From positions 371,001 to 435,000 of the forward strand of contig NZ_CP147518.1 in NCBI RefSeq assembly GCF_037201965.1: a stretch of DNA of 64,000 nucleotides. The letters are read 5' to 3'. The notes beneath the pieces are model-generated. The model worked only from the letters and a program-made list of their open reading frames with translations, was not told where the DNA came from and searched no databases. The number at the start of each line of letters is the position of its first letter. Within the stretch, counting starts at the first letter, position 1. Below are positions 1 through 8,912 of this stretch, one piece after another. A program made the translations under genes and the position numbers. This DNA comes from Spirosoma sp. SC4-14. GTDB lineage: Bacteria > Bacteroidota > Bacteroidia > Cytophagales > Spirosomataceae.

Positions 1-171
1 GCAATTTTGCGGGTTCGAATGCCAACGATGCGTATGGAATACGACAAAGTACTTATCAAATTAATCAGAAAAGATAGCGCAAGAACCCAGACGATTTGTG
101 TAGACATATTTGTTCTGGCTAAAATAAATGGAAGTAACTATCAGAGTAAATCTGTACAATTGTACGAGTAA
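1..171 (+). other. Unassigned left edge, possible 3' end of a gene
   Basis: Two frames are open from the window edge. One runs to a TAG at 75-77 and the other to a TAA at 169-171. The first reads like a short Asn/Gly-rich protein tail, but 24 residues are too few to assign. No RNA gene or promoter is convincing here. It may be the end of a gene lying mostly outside the window. Confidence 0.2.
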
Positions 172-186
172 TTCACCGTAAAGGAA

Positions 187-813
187 ATGATAGCAATAGA
201 TGATTTTATCGATCAGTTTTCAACTGTTTTTAGTTCAGTAAAGGAGCTTGATCCGTGGATGATTACTCAGAACCTACCGGCAACAGTTCAATTAATGATC
301 CGTGATCTTGACGATAGCTACGTTGTGCAGAACGGAATTGCAATTCATAGAACGGCCATTGTTGAAATGGGTGCCGTATTGAAACCGCCGATCATTCTTG
401 CCGAAAACAGCTTCGTTGGCGCCCATGCCTACTTGCGGGGCGGAGTTTATGTTGGATCAGGAAGCCGAATTGGGCCGGGTTGTGAGCTAAAATCAAGTCT
501 GATTTTAGCTCATACGGCAAGCGCTCATTTCAATTTTATTGGCGACAGCATCATTGGCAACAATGTGAATTTTGAGGCTGGTTCGGTAATTGCCAATCAC
601 TTCAATGAAAAAAATGGATCAGATAAGCTAATTCGAGTCCGCTATCAAAACACCGCTATCGAAACAAATATGGTAAAATTTGGCGCGTTGGTGGGCGATG
701 GCTCAAGAATTGGTGCCAATGCTGTTTTGTCGCCCGGTACGATTTTACCCAGACAGTCGATCGTTAAGCGACTTGAATTAGTTGATCAGCAGGCCATCAG
801 GCAGTTATCGTAA
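187..813 (+). CDS. LpxA/GlmU-like left-handed beta-helix transferase
   Basis: A 208-residue protein whose middle and C-terminal parts (about residues 50-190) carry the isoleucine/valine hexapeptide pattern of the left-handed beta-helix (LbH) superfamily, with turns such as VGSGSRIGPGCELKSS and FIGDSIIGNNVNFEAGSVIA. The latter closely resembles the acetyltransferase domain of GlmU. No N-terminal nucleotidyltransferase domain is present, so it is not a full GlmU. The first 50 residues are helical-looking and unique. The likely role is acyl or acetyl transfer onto a nucleotide-sugar or cell-envelope precursor in the cytoplasm; the substrate cannot be read from sequence. The ATG at 187 is preceded by AAAGGA. 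It converges with mog, leaving two bases between the stops. Confidence 0.7.
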   Translation: MIAIDDFIDQFSTVFSSVKELDPWMITQNLPATVQLMIRDLDDSYVVQNGIAIHRTAIVEMGAVLKPPIILAENSFVGAHAYLRGGVYVGSGSRIGPGCELKSSLILAHTASAHFNFIGDSIIGNNVNFEAGSVIANHFNEKNGSDKLIRVRYQNTAIETNMVKFGALVGDGSRIGANAVLSPGTILPRQSIVKRLELVDQQAIRQLS

Positions 814-815
814 GC

Positions 816-1340
816 TTAACTTTTCGGCCTGAATACTTTCATGACGGTTTCATCTGTTGTCAGAAACGGCCCGCCAACAAGATCAATGCAATAAGGTATA
901 GCTGGAAAAACCACCGACAAACATTGGCCAATAGCGGTAGGTTTTCCGGGTAAGTTCAGAATAAGTGTCTGATTTCGGATTCCGGCTGTCTGGCGCGATA
1001 AAATAGCCGTCGGAACATACTTAAGACTTTCCTGACGCATCAGTTCACCAAATCCGGGAAGCATCTTCTGGCAAACCGCTTCAGTGGCTTCGGGCGTAAC
1101 ATCACGAAGAGCGGGGCCAGTCCCACCGGTAGTTACAACCAGACAGCAATTTTCAGTATCGGCCAGTTCAATCAGGGTTGCTTCCAGTTGATCCTGCTCA
1201 TCGGGAATGACGCGGTAAACAGGTTCCCATTCACTCGTGAGCCATTCGGTGAGCAGTTTCACAACGGCCTTACCGGGAATATCTTCATAAACCCCTGCAC
1301 TAGCTCTATCCGAAACGTTGATGATGCCGATTTTGATCAT
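816..1340 (-). CDS. mog: Molybdopterin adenylyltransferase (MogA type)
   Basis: This 174-residue protein matches the MogA/MoaB fold. It starts with IGIINVSDRASAG, has the phosphate-binding motif TTGGTGPALRDVTPEAT near residues 71-87, then PGFGELMRQ and LSRQTAGIRNQTLILNLPGKP, which are hallmarks of MogA rather than MoaB. The family adenylates molybdopterin, using MgATP, before molybdenum insertion. No other molybdenum-cofactor gene is visible in the window, so it appears isolated. An inverted repeat at 1353-1428 lies just upstream and separates it from the glycogen synthase gene on the same strand. Confidence 0.88.
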   Translation of the reverse strand: MIKIGIINVSDRASAGVYEDIPGKAVVKLLTEWLTSEWEPVYRVIPDEQDQLEATLIELADTENCCLVVTTGGTGPALRDVTPEATEAVCQKMLPGFGELMRQESLKYVPTAILSRQTAGIRNQTLILNLPGKPTAIGQCLSVVFPAIPYCIDLVGGPFLTTDETVMKVFRPKS

Positions 1341-1352
1341 AAGCTTTAAATG

Positions 1353-1428
1353 AGTGAAGAGTTAAGAGTGAAAAGTGAAGAATAGTTTTGACAGACGCGG
1401 AGCTATTCTTCACTCTTAACTCTTCACT
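1353..1428. repeat. Inverted repeat of GAGTGAAG-like words, likely terminator
   Basis: The left arm (1353-1385) and right arm (1403-1428) are exact reverse complements except for a 7-nt insertion, AAAAGTG, at 1371-1377. The arms are built from purine-rich GAGTGAA-type words, like the repeat at 37765-37842. It lies after the glycogen synthase gene and before mog, both on the minus strand, so a terminator role for glycogen synthase is plausible. Confidence 0.65.
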
Positions 1429-1434
1429 AAAAAA

Positions 1435-3315
1435 TCAGGGTTTTTTCCGCTTTAGCGCCAGATCGTGTGCCGTATCGTAGTAGGAGCGGAGATTGCTCCA
1501 GTCAAATACTTCGGCAATGCTTTCAACACGATTGCGCTGAGCAATGCGGTCGCGTTGAGCCATCCGAACAAAACGGAACAAAACGCTGGCAAGCTGATCG
1601 GCGGCTTCGTTGAAATTCTGTGTTCGGCGATTGATGACGTAGATACCCCGGTTTTCGTAGTCGCGCATGATTTGCATAATGAAATCGCCAAAGCCCGACT
1701 GGTCGCTCGTAACGGTTGGAATACCCCGCACAACGCACTCCAACGGAGTGTAGCCCCACGGTTCATAATAGCTTGGAAATACGCCGAGGTGGCAACCACG
1801 TACAAATTGGCTATAGTCGAGTCCGAACAACGGATTTGTCGATGCAATAAAATCAGGGTGGTAAACGATTTTAACCCGGTCATACTCATTGTTGACCAGA
1901 TTCGCCTGCCGAATAAACCGCGTCATGTCGTCTTCCTGAACCAGATTATGCGTCACAAATGGCGGCAGGTGTTTGGTCCGCCAGCTTTGCACGGTACGCC
2001 GGAGCCGAAGCCGCCAGTATTCGTCCACGAAACTGTTCAGATCGGGTAATCGGTTTTCTGGGTTCGAAGCAGCCGCCAGAAATAACCGTTCGCCAACCTG
2101 TTTTTCGATATTTTCGCAGGTATCCCGAATTTCGTCGAGCAGTGCCCGCGAATGAAGCACATCGGGATTGATAGATGTATAGGGCTGCTTGGTAACCATG
2201 AACATCACAACCGTCATGTCCATGTTCGCTTCCCGCATCCGGTAGTTCAGTCGGGCCAGCGCTTCGAGTGTCAGGTCATAGCCTTTGTTGGAGAATTCGA
2301 ACCGGCCTGATGTGAAGAAGTAAAGCGTTTTTTCCAGATCGAATGAATAACTCTGGAAGAAGTGCCCCATCACAAACTCGTGAATCTTTTCTTTATAGCG
2401 GACGTGCAGATTCTGAAACTCGTGTGTAGCCGCAAAGCGGGTAATATTAAGACCGTTCGGGAGGATCAGGTCGGGGTTTCGGCCCAGAAAAACCTCGCAC
2501 TCGCGTGCTGTTACATCGCTAACCGTTGTGAAAACGTGCGATTGCTGAGCCGCCAATCGCTCAACAGTTGCCTGCGTGTCGATTCCATAATGCTGGGCCT
2601 CCCGCTTCCAGTCGAAGAAAGGGAGTTTACCGTAAAACCCGGCTTCGTTCTGAGCCAGGTATCGGCCAAGCATGGTTGCGTGTGTTGTGAAAACAGTAGC
2701 AACCTTCACATTGTCGCGCCGTAAATCGGGCAAACCCGTGCTGGCCATCCATTCGTGGAAATGTGCTACAAAATCGACCCGGCGCGAATGGTCTTCGGCC
2801 AGGAGCGTAATAAATAGCCGAACCATTTCGCCAAAAGCCAGAGTCTGATTTACCAGTTCTTCGACGTTCAGTGTCGAAAGCTGATAGTTTTCCCAGAGCT
2901 GTCCTTTAACATAATTTAGCCGTTCGGGGCCTACGCTGTTAATGTCGAACAAAACAACGCGCGGGCGACCAGTAACGAGCCAATATCCGTATTCGACGGT
3001 ATAGCCCATCTGGCGCATTTTACGCACGGTTTGCCCGATTTCTGTTTCGTCCGAGTCTGTAATCGGTTCAAATTCAGCGGCAGCTCGTTGTGGGAAATAA
3101 GGCCCGAGCGCCACGTAATTGTCATCCCATTTTTCGACCATGGCCGGTACTTTCGACCGGATGACTGTATAGATACCGCCAACCTGGTTACACACTTCCC
3201 AGGCAATCTCAAGCAGTAACTTCCGCTTTGATGTTGAAAATACCGATTCCAAATTTACGGGTGGTTTTGGGTATTGTTTATTGGTACAGATTACGGGATT
3301 TGCCACTGCAATCAA
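1435..3315 (-). CDS. Glycogen synthase, eukaryote-type GT3 family
   Basis: This 626-residue protein resembles animal and fungal glycogen synthase (GT3), not bacterial GlgA (GT5). Visible family motifs are VCNQVGGIYTVIRSK (residues 41-55), the donor-binding part LGPYF, HEWMAS (187-192), THATMLGRYL (211-220) and, in the C-terminal domain, PSYYEPWGYTPLECVVRGIP (514-533) with the acid E518 region and SGFG (540-543). GT3 enzymes extend alpha-1,4-glucan from UDP-glucose in the cytoplasm, and some Bacteroidota are known to carry them. No branching enzyme or glucan phosphorylase is nearby. Codon use looks native. The catalytic family call is firm; the sugar donor is inferred from the family. Confidence 0.88.
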   Translation of the reverse strand: MIAVANPVICTNKQYPKPPVNLESVFSTSKRKLLLEIAWEVCNQVGGIYTVIRSKVPAMVEKWDDNYVALGPYFPQRAAAEFEPITDSDETEIGQTVRKMRQMGYTVEYGYWLVTGRPRVVLFDINSVGPERLNYVKGQLWENYQLSTLNVEELVNQTLAFGEMVRLFITLLAEDHSRRVDFVAHFHEWMASTGLPDLRRDNVKVATVFTTHATMLGRYLAQNEAGFYGKLPFFDWKREAQHYGIDTQATVERLAAQQSHVFTTVSDVTARECEVFLGRNPDLILPNGLNITRFAATHEFQNLHVRYKEKIHEFVMGHFFQSYSFDLEKTLYFFTSGRFEFSNKGYDLTLEALARLNYRMREANMDMTVVMFMVTKQPYTSINPDVLHSRALLDEIRDTCENIEKQVGERLFLAAASNPENRLPDLNSFVDEYWRLRLRRTVQSWRTKHLPPFVTHNLVQEDDMTRFIRQANLVNNEYDRVKIVYHPDFIASTNPLFGLDYSQFVRGCHLGVFPSYYEPWGYTPLECVVRGIPTVTSDQSGFGDFIMQIMRDYENRGIYVINRRTQNFNEAADQLASVLFRFVRMAQRDRIAQRNRVESIAEVFDWSNLRSYYDTAHDLALKRKKP

Positions 3316-3344
3316 ATACTATAAACAATAAAAGACAAACTTGT

Positions 3345-4310
3345 TTACTTCAAATATGATTGAGCGTCGGTTACGGACGTTTGTTTGTGCTGAGTCAGTG
3401 TATAATTAAAGCCTTTCTGGATGCTGAATGCCCCTGTTTCACCTTGTTTATTGACTGCCAGAAAGCCAACCTGTATGTCTTTGTAATCCTGCTTTTTAAC
3501 AATTCGCATCACCGCTTCCTCACAGGCTTGCTGCGGAGTGCGGCCCTGGCGCATTAGTTCAACGACCAGAAATGAGCCACAGGTCCGCATCACGAGTTCG
3601 CCTAATCCGGTTGCGCAGGCCCCCCCAATTTCGTTATCGACAAACAGACCAGCACCAATAATGGGTGAATCGCCTACCCGACCATCCATCTTATAGGCAA
3701 GACCGCTGGTGGTACAGGCTCCCGAAATGTGGCCTTTTTCGTCGATGGCCAGCATACCAATTGTGTCGTGTCGTTCAATATTGGCTATCGGCTTATATTT
3801 CGCTGTTTTCAGCCATTCCCGCCATTCTTTTTCGGCGGCTTTGGTCAACAGGTTTTCTTTCCTGAATCCCTGCGATAAGGCAAATGACAAGGCTCCTTCT
3901 CCAGCCAGCATTACATGGGGCGTTTTTTCCATAACGGCCCGGGCTACCGAGATTGGGTGCATAATATGTTCTAAAAAAACTACAGAACCCGCGTTTCCTT
4001 TCTCGTCCATAATACACGCATCGAGGGTTACGCGTCCATCGCGGTCAGGGCGTCCACCATAGCCTACACTCATATCGTTAGGGTCAGCTTCGGGCACGCG
4101 TACACCGGCTTCTACAGCATCGAGTGCGCTGCCTCCACCATTGAGCGCGGCCTGAGCAGCGGCATTGGCTTTGGGCTGATTCCAGGTTGAGATAACCAAT
4201 GGAATTCCCGATGGCGCATTGTTCTGATGCGCTGAAACAGAGTTAAATGACAATGCAGGAAAAAGGCCAGCCAGCGAGCTAACGGACAAAAAACGGCGTC
4301 GATTGATCAT
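3345..4310 (-). CDS. Tat-exported N4-glycosylasparaginase / isoaspartyl peptidase family
   Basis: A 321-residue Ntn-hydrolase of the asparaginase type 2 family. The N-terminus has a twin-arginine signal (NRRRFLSVSSLAGLFPALSF), so export to the periplasm is likely. The autocleavage site is the H-D-T-I-G-M motif at residues 181-186, with T183 expected to become the N-terminal nucleophile. GRVGDSPIIGAG (about 210-221) and CATGLGE match the substrate-binding glycines of aspartylglucosaminidase. The family removes GlcNAc from asparagine of N-glycans or cleaves isoaspartyl bonds. The GYGGRPDRDGRVTLDA segment favours glycosylasparaginase. It follows glycogen synthase by 29 bp on the same strand, being the upstream gene. 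Confidence 0.85.
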   Translation of the reverse strand: MINRRRFLSVSSLAGLFPALSFNSVSAHQNNAPSGIPLVISTWNQPKANAAAQAALNGGGSALDAVEAGVRVPEADPNDMSVGYGGRPDRDGRVTLDACIMDEKGNAGSVVFLEHIMHPISVARAVMEKTPHVMLAGEGALSFALSQGFRKENLLTKAAEKEWREWLKTAKYKPIANIERHDTIGMLAIDEKGHISGACTTSGLAYKMDGRVGDSPIIGAGLFVDNEIGGACATGLGELVMRTCGSFLVVELMRQGRTPQQACEEAVMRIVKKQDYKDIQVGFLAVNKQGETGAFSIQKGFNYTLTQHKQTSVTDAQSYLK

Positions 4311-4390
4311 AATGCAGCTACTTATGGCTCAAAATAAAGGAATAAACAGTTGGCATTTACTACTTTTAGCCGATTTATTACAAACGAAAG

Positions 4391-5233
4391 ATGGAAGATT
4401 CCAGAAAGCATATTCTGTTGATGGATGGCCCCGACAATAAGGGCCTGATTTATCATGTCACCGGGGTTTTGTTCCGCCATAGTCTGAATATTATTCATAA
4501 CGACGAGTACGTTAGTCCATCGGGCCAGTTTTTCATGCGAACCGAGTTTGAAGGAATCTATGACAGTGCAGCCCTATTGACCGAATTGAAAACAACGCTG
4601 CCCAATCCGGGTATTACGTTTCGCCTGAATCCCAAGCGCAAAAAGAACATTGTGATTCTGGTTACAAAAGAACACCATTGCCTGGGAGAGCTGTTGCTTC
4701 GGTATGCGTTTGATGAACTGGATGCGAACATACTGGCTGTTATAAGTAACTACAACCTGTTACAACCGTTGGTTAGTAAGTTCGGCATTCCGTTTCATTA
4801 CATTTCGCATGACGGTAAAACCCGCGAAGAGCATGAAGACGCTATTCTGCGAACATTATCCATTTATGAACCTGAATATTTGGTACTGGCCAAGTATATG
4901 CGTGTACTTACTTCGGGGTTTGTTAATCAGTTTCCCAATCGGATCATCAATATTCATCACTCGTTTCTGCCAGCCTTTATTGGCGCTAATCCGTATCGGC
5001 AAGCCTATGAACGGGGTGTAAAGATCATTGGTGCAACAGCCCACTTTGTCAACAACGATCTGGACGAAGGGCCAATTATTGCACAGAATGTTAAGGGAGT
5101 CGACCATCGGCATACGGCCGCCGATATGGCAACCGAAGGCAAAGACATTGAAAAAATAGTGCTCTCTCAAGCGTTGAAGCTTGTTTTCAACGATCGCGTA
5201 TTCATTTCGGGCAACCGGGCCATTGTGTTATAA
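4391..5233 (+). CDS. purU: Formyltetrahydrofolate deformylase
   Basis: The protein has 280 residues, the usual PurU length. Residues 6-80 form an ACT domain (LLMDGPDNKGLIYHVTGVLF) and residues 85-275 a formyltransferase-like hydrolase domain. The catalytic pattern is seen as NIHHSFLP (187-194, N187 and H189) and NNDLDEGPII (221-230, D225). PurU hydrolyses 10-formyl-THF to THF and formate, balancing one-carbon pools and supplying formate for PurT. The ATG is preceded by ACGAAAG. It is divergent from the asparaginase gene. Possible TACTTTTA -7 element at 4361-4368. Confidence 0.92.
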   Translation: MEDSRKHILLMDGPDNKGLIYHVTGVLFRHSLNIIHNDEYVSPSGQFFMRTEFEGIYDSAALLTELKTTLPNPGITFRLNPKRKKNIVILVTKEHHCLGELLLRYAFDELDANILAVISNYNLLQPLVSKFGIPFHYISHDGKTREEHEDAILRTLSIYEPEYLVLAKYMRVLTSGFVNQFPNRIINIHHSFLPAFIGANPYRQAYERGVKIIGATAHFVNNDLDEGPIIAQNVKGVDHRHTAADMATEGKDIEKIVLSQALKLVFNDRVFISGNRAIVL

Positions 5234-5241
5234 AAGCAGGC

Positions 5242-5267
5242 CTGTTGTCGCTATTTATTCGCAACAG
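5242..5267 (+). terminator. Weak hairpin after purU
   Basis: CTGTTGTCG at 5242-5250 can pair with CGCAACAG at 5260-5267 if one T is bulged. There is no strong T run directly after it, so termination is only a possibility. Confidence 0.3.
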
Positions 5268-5390
5268 AGCATCTTTACTTTCAATATTGCATAAAAGTCC
5301 CCGAAAAAGCCCGCCTTTTTGTATCCAGAATATGGTATATTTCGGACCTAAATAATCCCATTAACCCCGATTTACTGTTCCTGCTGTATC

Positions 5391-7055
5391 ATGCAAAAAC
5401 TTCAAATGTTAGACTATGTAGTCTTTTTTGTTTATTTTATTATCGTTAGTGCTTACGGGTACTGGATTTACAAACGAAAACAATCTGCCAAAATCTCTAC
5501 TACTGACTTCTTTCTGGCCGAAGGGTCGCTGACCTGGTGGGCTATCGGATCATCGCTGATTGCCTCCAATATTTCGGCTGAGCAATTTATTGGCGCGTCG
5601 GGTGATGGCTTTGCAATGGGGCTGGCTATTGCCACATACGAATGGATGGCGGCTGCTACACTGATTGTAGTGGCTGTTTTTTTTATGCCGATTTATCTCA
5701 AGAACCGCATCTTCACAATGCCGCAGTTCCTGACTCAGCGGTATAATAACACGGTTTCGATGATTATGGCCATTTTCTGGCTGTTTCTGTACGTGTTGGT
5801 TAACCTGACCTCGATTCTGTTTCTGGGAGCTCTGGCGGTGTCTACCATTTCGGGGCTGAACTTTACGGCCTGTATGCTTGGTTTGGCGGTGTTTGCCGTA
5901 ATCATTACGCTCGGTGGGATGAAAGTAATCGGCTATACCGACGTAATTCAGGTGTTTTTCCTGATTCTGGGCGGTCTGGCAACAACCTATCTGGCCATTA
6001 ATCTGGTATCGTCGGAAAACGGGACCGAAGGTATCATGAACGGGTTTAATCAGATGCTGACCCAATCGTCAGACCATTTTCACATGATTTTCCCGAAAGG
6101 GCATCCGCACTATGCATCATTGCCAGGATTAACAGTACTGATTGGTGGAATGTGGATTGTGAACCTGAACTATTGGGGCTGTAACCAATACATTACACAA
6201 CGGGCTCTCGGTGCCGATCTGAAAACGGCCCGCGAAGGTATTCTGTTTGCGGCTTTCCTAAAACTGTTGATGCCCATTATTGTGATCTTGCCCGGTATTG
6301 CGGCTTATACGCTATATCAGAAAGGGTTGTTTCAGCAGGAAATGCTCGATGCATCGGGTGAATTAAATAAAGACCATGCGTATCCGGTTTTGCTGAATCT
6401 GCTCCCTGCAGGGTTGAAAGGACTGTCGTTTGCAGCCTTAACGGCGGCAGTTGTAGCGTCGTTGGCTGGTAAAGCCAATTCGATCTCAACCATTTTTACG
6501 CTCGATATTTTCAAAAAATATATATCGCCCGATGCCAGCGAACAAAAACTGGTGCGGGTTGGTCGGGTTACCATTTGGGTAGCAATGGTGATGGCTATTC
6601 TGATTTCGCCATTTATGGGTATCGATAAAAAAGGTGGGTTCCAGTTTATTCAGGAAATGACCGGACTGGTTTCGCCGGGCGTATTTGCGGCCTTTATTAT
6701 GGGCTTTTTCTGGAAAAAGACGAACTCAAGCGGGGCGCTGTTTGCTATTGTCGGTGGGTTTTTGCTATCGCTGTTTTTCAAATATGTGCTGCCCGATTTA
6801 ATAAATCTGGAATTCCTGGCTCCAATGGGTTTTGCCGTTCAGAATGCCGATGGCGTATACACCATTCCATTCCTCGACACAATGGGCTTTGTCTTCCTGA
6901 TTTGTATTGCCGTGATGTTTGTGCTGGGTGTTCAGAAGCCTAGCCTGAAAGGTCTGGAAATTGATCGCAGTATGTTTAAGGTAGCGCCAACGTTTGCTAT
7001 TGGCGCTAGTTTAATTCTGGGCATAGTCGTAATTCTATACGCTGTATTCTGGTAA
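5391..7055 (+). CDS. Sodium/sugar symporter, vSGLT-like SSS family
   Basis: A 554-residue integral membrane protein with about 14 hydrophobic segments. Its N-terminal part (SLIASNISAEQFIG, residues 56-69; YEWMAAATLI; PQFLTQRYNN; LYVLVNLTSILFLG) is very close to the sodium/galactose symporter family of Vibrio. These enzymes couple inward sodium movement to sugar or cyclitol uptake. A paralogue with the same ending (LYAVFW) lies at 34686-36314. The substrate is unknown. It converges with cutC with no gap at all: the symporter stop ends at 7055 and the cutC stop begins at 7056. Confidence 0.87.
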   Translation: MQKLQMLDYVVFFVYFIIVSAYGYWIYKRKQSAKISTTDFFLAEGSLTWWAIGSSLIASNISAEQFIGASGDGFAMGLAIATYEWMAAATLIVVAVFFMPIYLKNRIFTMPQFLTQRYNNTVSMIMAIFWLFLYVLVNLTSILFLGALAVSTISGLNFTACMLGLAVFAVIITLGGMKVIGYTDVIQVFFLILGGLATTYLAINLVSSENGTEGIMNGFNQMLTQSSDHFHMIFPKGHPHYASLPGLTVLIGGMWIVNLNYWGCNQYITQRALGADLKTAREGILFAAFLKLLMPIIVILPGIAAYTLYQKGLFQQEMLDASGELNKDHAYPVLLNLLPAGLKGLSFAALTAAVVASLAGKANSISTIFTLDIFKKYISPDASEQKLVRVGRVTIWVAMVMAILISPFMGIDKKGGFQFIQEMTGLVSPGVFAAFIMGFFWKKTNSSGALFAIVGGFLLSLFFKYVLPDLINLEFLAPMGFAVQNADGVYTIPFLDTMGFVFLICIAVMFVLGVQKPSLKGLEIDRSMFKVAPTFAIGASLILGIVVILYAVFW

Positions 7056-7790
7056 TTACTGATTTGTTATCTGATTGACAACGCTTTTGATGGCGTCGGC
7101 ACTGGCTTCAATACGTTCGTATTCGCCCAGCACAGCCGACGCCATTTGTATATTTGGTCGACGATAGATCATTGGGCTGGGCAAACTGCTTTTGCCGCTC
7201 AAATGAACTGCATCGAGGCCAATGCCTTTGAATATACCAGCATTATGGCCCGAAATGCCTACTCCGGCCATAATTTCGATACGTCCGGCGGCCTGTTCAG
7301 CCAACTGTTTTAGAACCGCAAGTCCCGATTCGGCAGACGGGTGCTGACCTGAAGTTAGAATACGAATAGCACCGGTTCGGATAACGGCTTCCAGTGCTTC
7401 GGTCGGGTCGCGTGCCATATCGAATGCGCGGTGGAATGCCACCGGCATGGGGTGGGCTAACTCAATCATCTCGCGGGTATGGGGCTCGTCAATAGTGCCA
7501 TCGGCGTTCAGAATGCCCAATACAACGCCATCGGCTCCCAATGATTTTGCTATGGCAATGTCGGCCCGCATTACATCGAGTTCGGTTGCGGAGTAGAGGA
7601 AATCGCCACCGCGTGGACGAATCATGACAAACAGTTGAATCGAAAGATGCTGGCGAGCCAGTTTGATCAGGCCCGCACTGGGGGTAGTTCCCCCTTCGCT
7701 CAGGCTACCGCATAGCTCAACACGGTTGGCTCCAGCCTGCTGGGCGGTCAGGCAGGATTCCAGAGAGTAAGCACAAACTTCAATGAACAT
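7056..7790 (-). CDS. cutC: CutC family protein
   Basis: A 244-residue TIM-barrel protein matching CutC throughout: EVCAYSLESCLTAQQAGANR (2-21), RVELCGSLSEGGTTPS, MIRPRGGDF, FHRAFDM, LTSGQHPSAESG and IEIMAGVGISGHN. The name derives from a proposed copper homeostasis role in E. coli, but direct copper handling is disputed, so the function should be read as uncertain. It is a single-gene unit with its own 5' region and converges with the symporter. Confidence 0.88.
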   Translation of the reverse strand: MFIEVCAYSLESCLTAQQAGANRVELCGSLSEGGTTPSAGLIKLARQHLSIQLFVMIRPRGGDFLYSATELDVMRADIAIAKSLGADGVVLGILNADGTIDEPHTREMIELAHPMPVAFHRAFDMARDPTEALEAVIRTGAIRILTSGQHPSAESGLAVLKQLAEQAAGRIEIMAGVGISGHNAGIFKGIGLDAVHLSGKSSLPSPMIYRRPNIQMASAVLGEYERIEASADAIKSVVNQITNQ

Positions 7791-8001
7791 GGAAGGACTT
7801 TAAGAGTAAAAATTAAAAAGTAAGATCTTGATTCGGAATATTACAATCGAAAAAATAGTTTGGATCAAAAAATGTGTATTTTAACTAAAAATTGTTTTTA
7901 TACATCGATTTATTGGTTAACCAAAACAAAAGCAGACGTTGGCTGTTATTGGCCTAAATCCCAGCAAAAAAGCATTCACAAACATTTTTACGGAAAAGTG
8001 C

Positions 8002-8029
8002 TTGGATATTAACGGTTTTTTTACTTTTG
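8002..8029 (+). promoter_or_regulatory. Bacteroidota-type promoter for the DUF2795 gene
   Basis: TTG at 8002-8004 and TACTTTTG at 8022-8029, 17 nt apart, match the TTG / TAnnTTTG consensus of the primary sigma factor in this phylum. The predicted start near 8035 gives a leader of about 45 nt. Confidence 0.65.
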
Positions 8030-8078
8030 CACCCTCATTGAAAAAGTAGTCATTAAATACTGAAGACACGAAGACACT

Positions 8079-8300
8079 ATGTACTGGACACTCGAACTCG
8101 CATCTTATCTGGAAGATGCTCCCTGGCCTGCCACAAAAGACGAACTAATTGACTATTCCATTCGCTCTGGCGCTCCGCTTGAGGTTGTTGAAAACCTGCA
8201 GGAACTTGAAGACGACGGCCAGCCTTACGAAAGCATCGAAGAGATCTGGCCAGATTATCCGACAAAAGATGATTTCTTCTTCAACGAAGACGAGTACTGA
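8079..8300 (+). CDS. DUF2795 small acidic protein
   Basis: A 73-residue acidic protein beginning MYWTLELASYLEDAPWPATK and ending in FFFNEDEY. It matches the short DUF2795 proteins that are nearly invariant across Cytophagia and related classes. The helical pattern with LEVVENLQELEDDG suggests a small winged-helix-like or helical fold; I know of no proven function. Strong own promoter (8002-8029) and a clean terminator (8324-8357) make it a monocistronic, probably well expressed gene. An antisense frame on the other strand is only a shadow. Confidence 0.85.
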   Translation: MYWTLELASYLEDAPWPATKDELIDYSIRSGAPLEVVENLQELEDDGQPYESIEEIWPDYPTKDDFFFNEDEY

Positions 8301-8323
8301 GCCAACCGAATAGTTACCAATTG

Positions 8324-8357
8324 AAAAGGCGTAATCCAGCAGTGGGTTACGCCTTTT
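8324..8357. terminator. Terminator after DUF2795 gene
   Basis: AAAAGGCGTAA (8324-8334) pairs exactly with TTACGCCTTTT (8347-8357), giving an 11-bp stem with A- and T-rich ends. It can act in both directions, between DUF2795 and the convergent hydroxylase gene. Confidence 0.85.
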
Positions 8358-8412
8358 GGGTTAATAATTCGTCATTTGCTTCTTATGGGACCGGTATGTT
8401 AACCAATGACTT

Positions 8413-8883
8413 CTACTTACTGTTTTTCATAGAATCCTTAACTGAGCGGTCGTATTTGCGGGGAGCGTAGAGGAAGCCGAAAGCCTCGGCTCCTTCTTTG
8501 GTATGCACCTTATGATGGATGTAGTGTGCCCGCATGATACGTTGCATGTAGCGCCCGCTCGTGTCGAATTTTAGTTTTACCCGACGATGAACGATGATGT
8601 CGTGGAAAACAAAGTAAAAGAAGCCATATAGCGTTACGCCCGCACCAATCCAGGCCAGGTAATTTAACTCCGGAATTTCAACGCCCGCCACAATCAAGCC
8701 GATGGCGGTAAGGCTAAAAACAACCGCAAACAGATCGTTGCGCTCAAAAAAGCCTTTGTGGTGGTTATGATGGTCGCGGTGCCAGTTCCATAAAAAACCG
8801 TGCATTACGTATTTATGCGTAAACCAGGCTACACCTTCCATAAACAGAAAAGTCCCCAGAACCAAAGCAACGTTTAACAGCAT
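8413..8883 (-). CDS. crtZ: Beta-carotene hydroxylase, CrtZ type
   Basis: From the ATG at 8883 the protein has 156 residues. It is a membrane di-iron hydroxylase with the histidine clusters of CrtZ: HKYVMH (23-28), HRDHH (35-39), a HDIIVH segment and HYIHH near residues 118-122. FERND after the second cluster is typical of bacterial CrtZ. It would add 3-hydroxyl groups to beta-carotene rings, giving zeaxanthin-type pigments in the cell membrane. The open frame continues upstream to a TTG at 8907, but that codon lies within the TACCTTTG promoter element, so the ATG at 8883 is the real start. No other carotenoid gene is present here. Confidence 0.88.
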   Translation of the reverse strand: MLLNVALVLGTFLFMEGVAWFTHKYVMHGFLWNWHRDHHNHHKGFFERNDLFAVVFSLTAIGLIVAGVEIPELNYLAWIGAGVTLYGFFYFVFHDIIVHRRVKLKFDTSGRYMQRIMRAHYIHHKVHTKEGAEAFGFLYAPRKYDRSVKDSMKNSK

Positions 8884-8904
8884 TTTTATGTTATCTATGT
8901 AGTA

Positions 8905-8912
8905 CAAAGGTA
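8905..8912 (-). promoter_or_regulatory. -7 element of the crtZ promoter
   Basis: The minus strand reads TACCTTTG, a perfect TAnnTTTG. It predicts a start near 8900 and a leader of roughly 17 nt to the ATG at 8883. Confidence 0.65.

Noticed and set aside
8-25. GCGGGTTCGAATGCC looks like the T-arm of a tRNA at the window edge
   Set aside because: The bases flanking the T-loop do not pair as a five-base stem and no CCA end or acceptor stem follows.
1465-2049. 194-codon + strand frame over glycogen synthase
   Set aside because: Antisense shadow of a conserved gene.
8077-8265. Minus-strand frame opposite DUF2795
   Set aside because: DUF2795 on the + strand is clearly conserved and has promoter and terminator; the other frame is a shadow.
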